DNA of 14,779 bases from Cyanobacteria bacterium UBA11372 (lineage in GTDB: Bacteria > Cyanobacteriota > Cyanobacteriia > Cyanobacteriales > Aerosakkonemataceae): assembly GCA_003486675.1 (NCBI GenBank), contig DNGG01000104.1, forward strand, positions 1-14,779, read 5' to 3'. The notes beneath the pieces are model-generated. The model was given only the letters and a program-made list of their open reading frames with translations. It was not told where the DNA came from and did no database searches. Both the position numbers and the translations under genes were made by a program. Of this stretch, positions 14,676 through 14,779 are shown piece after piece (within the stretch, counting starts at the first letter, position 1; each line of letters begins with the position of its first letter).

Positions 14676-14779
14676 TAGACCGCTGGCAAAAATATTTGAG
14701 GCGGGCAGGATGCCCACCCCACAAAACAAAAAAAATTATTGTGGGATACAGGAAGCATTTATAGCGGGAAAGCGACTTG
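14676..14779. repeat. Post-operon sequence with short inverted repeats
   Basis: GGGCAGGATGCCC is a 5-base stem with a 3-base loop (about 14703-14715). CCCACAA (14718-14724) pairs with TTGTGGG (14739-14745) around a 14-base A-rich loop. The GGCGGGCAGGATGCCCACCCCAC wording resembles an interspersed cyanobacterial repeat of which only part is here. It may also end transcription, though no T run follows the stem. Confidence 0.4.

Overview
The window looks like a filamentous cyanobacterium (Oscillatoria/Microcoleus-like). At least fifteen perfect copies of the HIP1 octamer GCGATCGC are present (e.g. 149, 1109, 1832, 2803, 3816, 5395, 5440, 6310, 6493, 6686, 8244, 8532, 12838, 13137, 13612), where chance predicts fewer than one. 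The spacers carry the palindromic AGAAACCSGGTTTCT repeats and tandem heptamers common in such genomes. No tRNA, rRNA, CRISPR array, integrase or transposase gene was seen.

Region 1 (1-4108, all minus strand) is a probable isoprenoid module. A membrane-anchored polyprenyl diphosphate synthase (2654-4108) comes first. A protein with a beta-rich N-terminus and two related helical repeats (988-2442) follows, and its stop overlaps by ATGA the start of a CrtC/AttH-like lipocalin-fold protein (991 down to the window edge). A block of palindromic repeats (2468-2643) sits between the first two genes. The synthase would make the prenyl diphosphate and the CrtC-like protein could hydrate or cyclise a polyene derived from it. 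The middle protein has no assigned function. This is the best candidate here for an undescribed system.

Region 2 (4109-5328, minus strand) holds a three-repeat ricin-type lectin without a signal peptide, a possible 17-codon peptide, and a small gene (4966-5090) that appears frameshifted by one base in a run of A.

Region 3 (5329-8825, plus strand) holds a GC-rich UGT-type glycosyltransferase, a 430-base AT-rich spacer, a patatin-like lipid hydrolase, and a small protein resembling the SCP2 lipid-binding fold.

Region 4 (8826-9265) is a repeat-rich spacer with two 104-base near-identical direct copies, each containing an inverted repeat, around palindromic repeats and four tandem heptamers. 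It ends at the stop codon of a minus-strand alpha/beta hydrolase (9266-10444).

Region 5 (10692-14675, plus strand) is an export operon: a protein with a C-terminal membrane segment, a cytosolic parvulin-type peptidyl-prolyl isomerase, and an HlyB-like ABC exporter. In the exporter, both the N-terminal cNMP-like domain and the C39 peptidase-like domain have lost key residues. A 103-base MITE-like element with a 7-9 base target duplication lies between the first two genes. Removing it leaves only about 32 bases between them, so the three genes were probably one tight operon.
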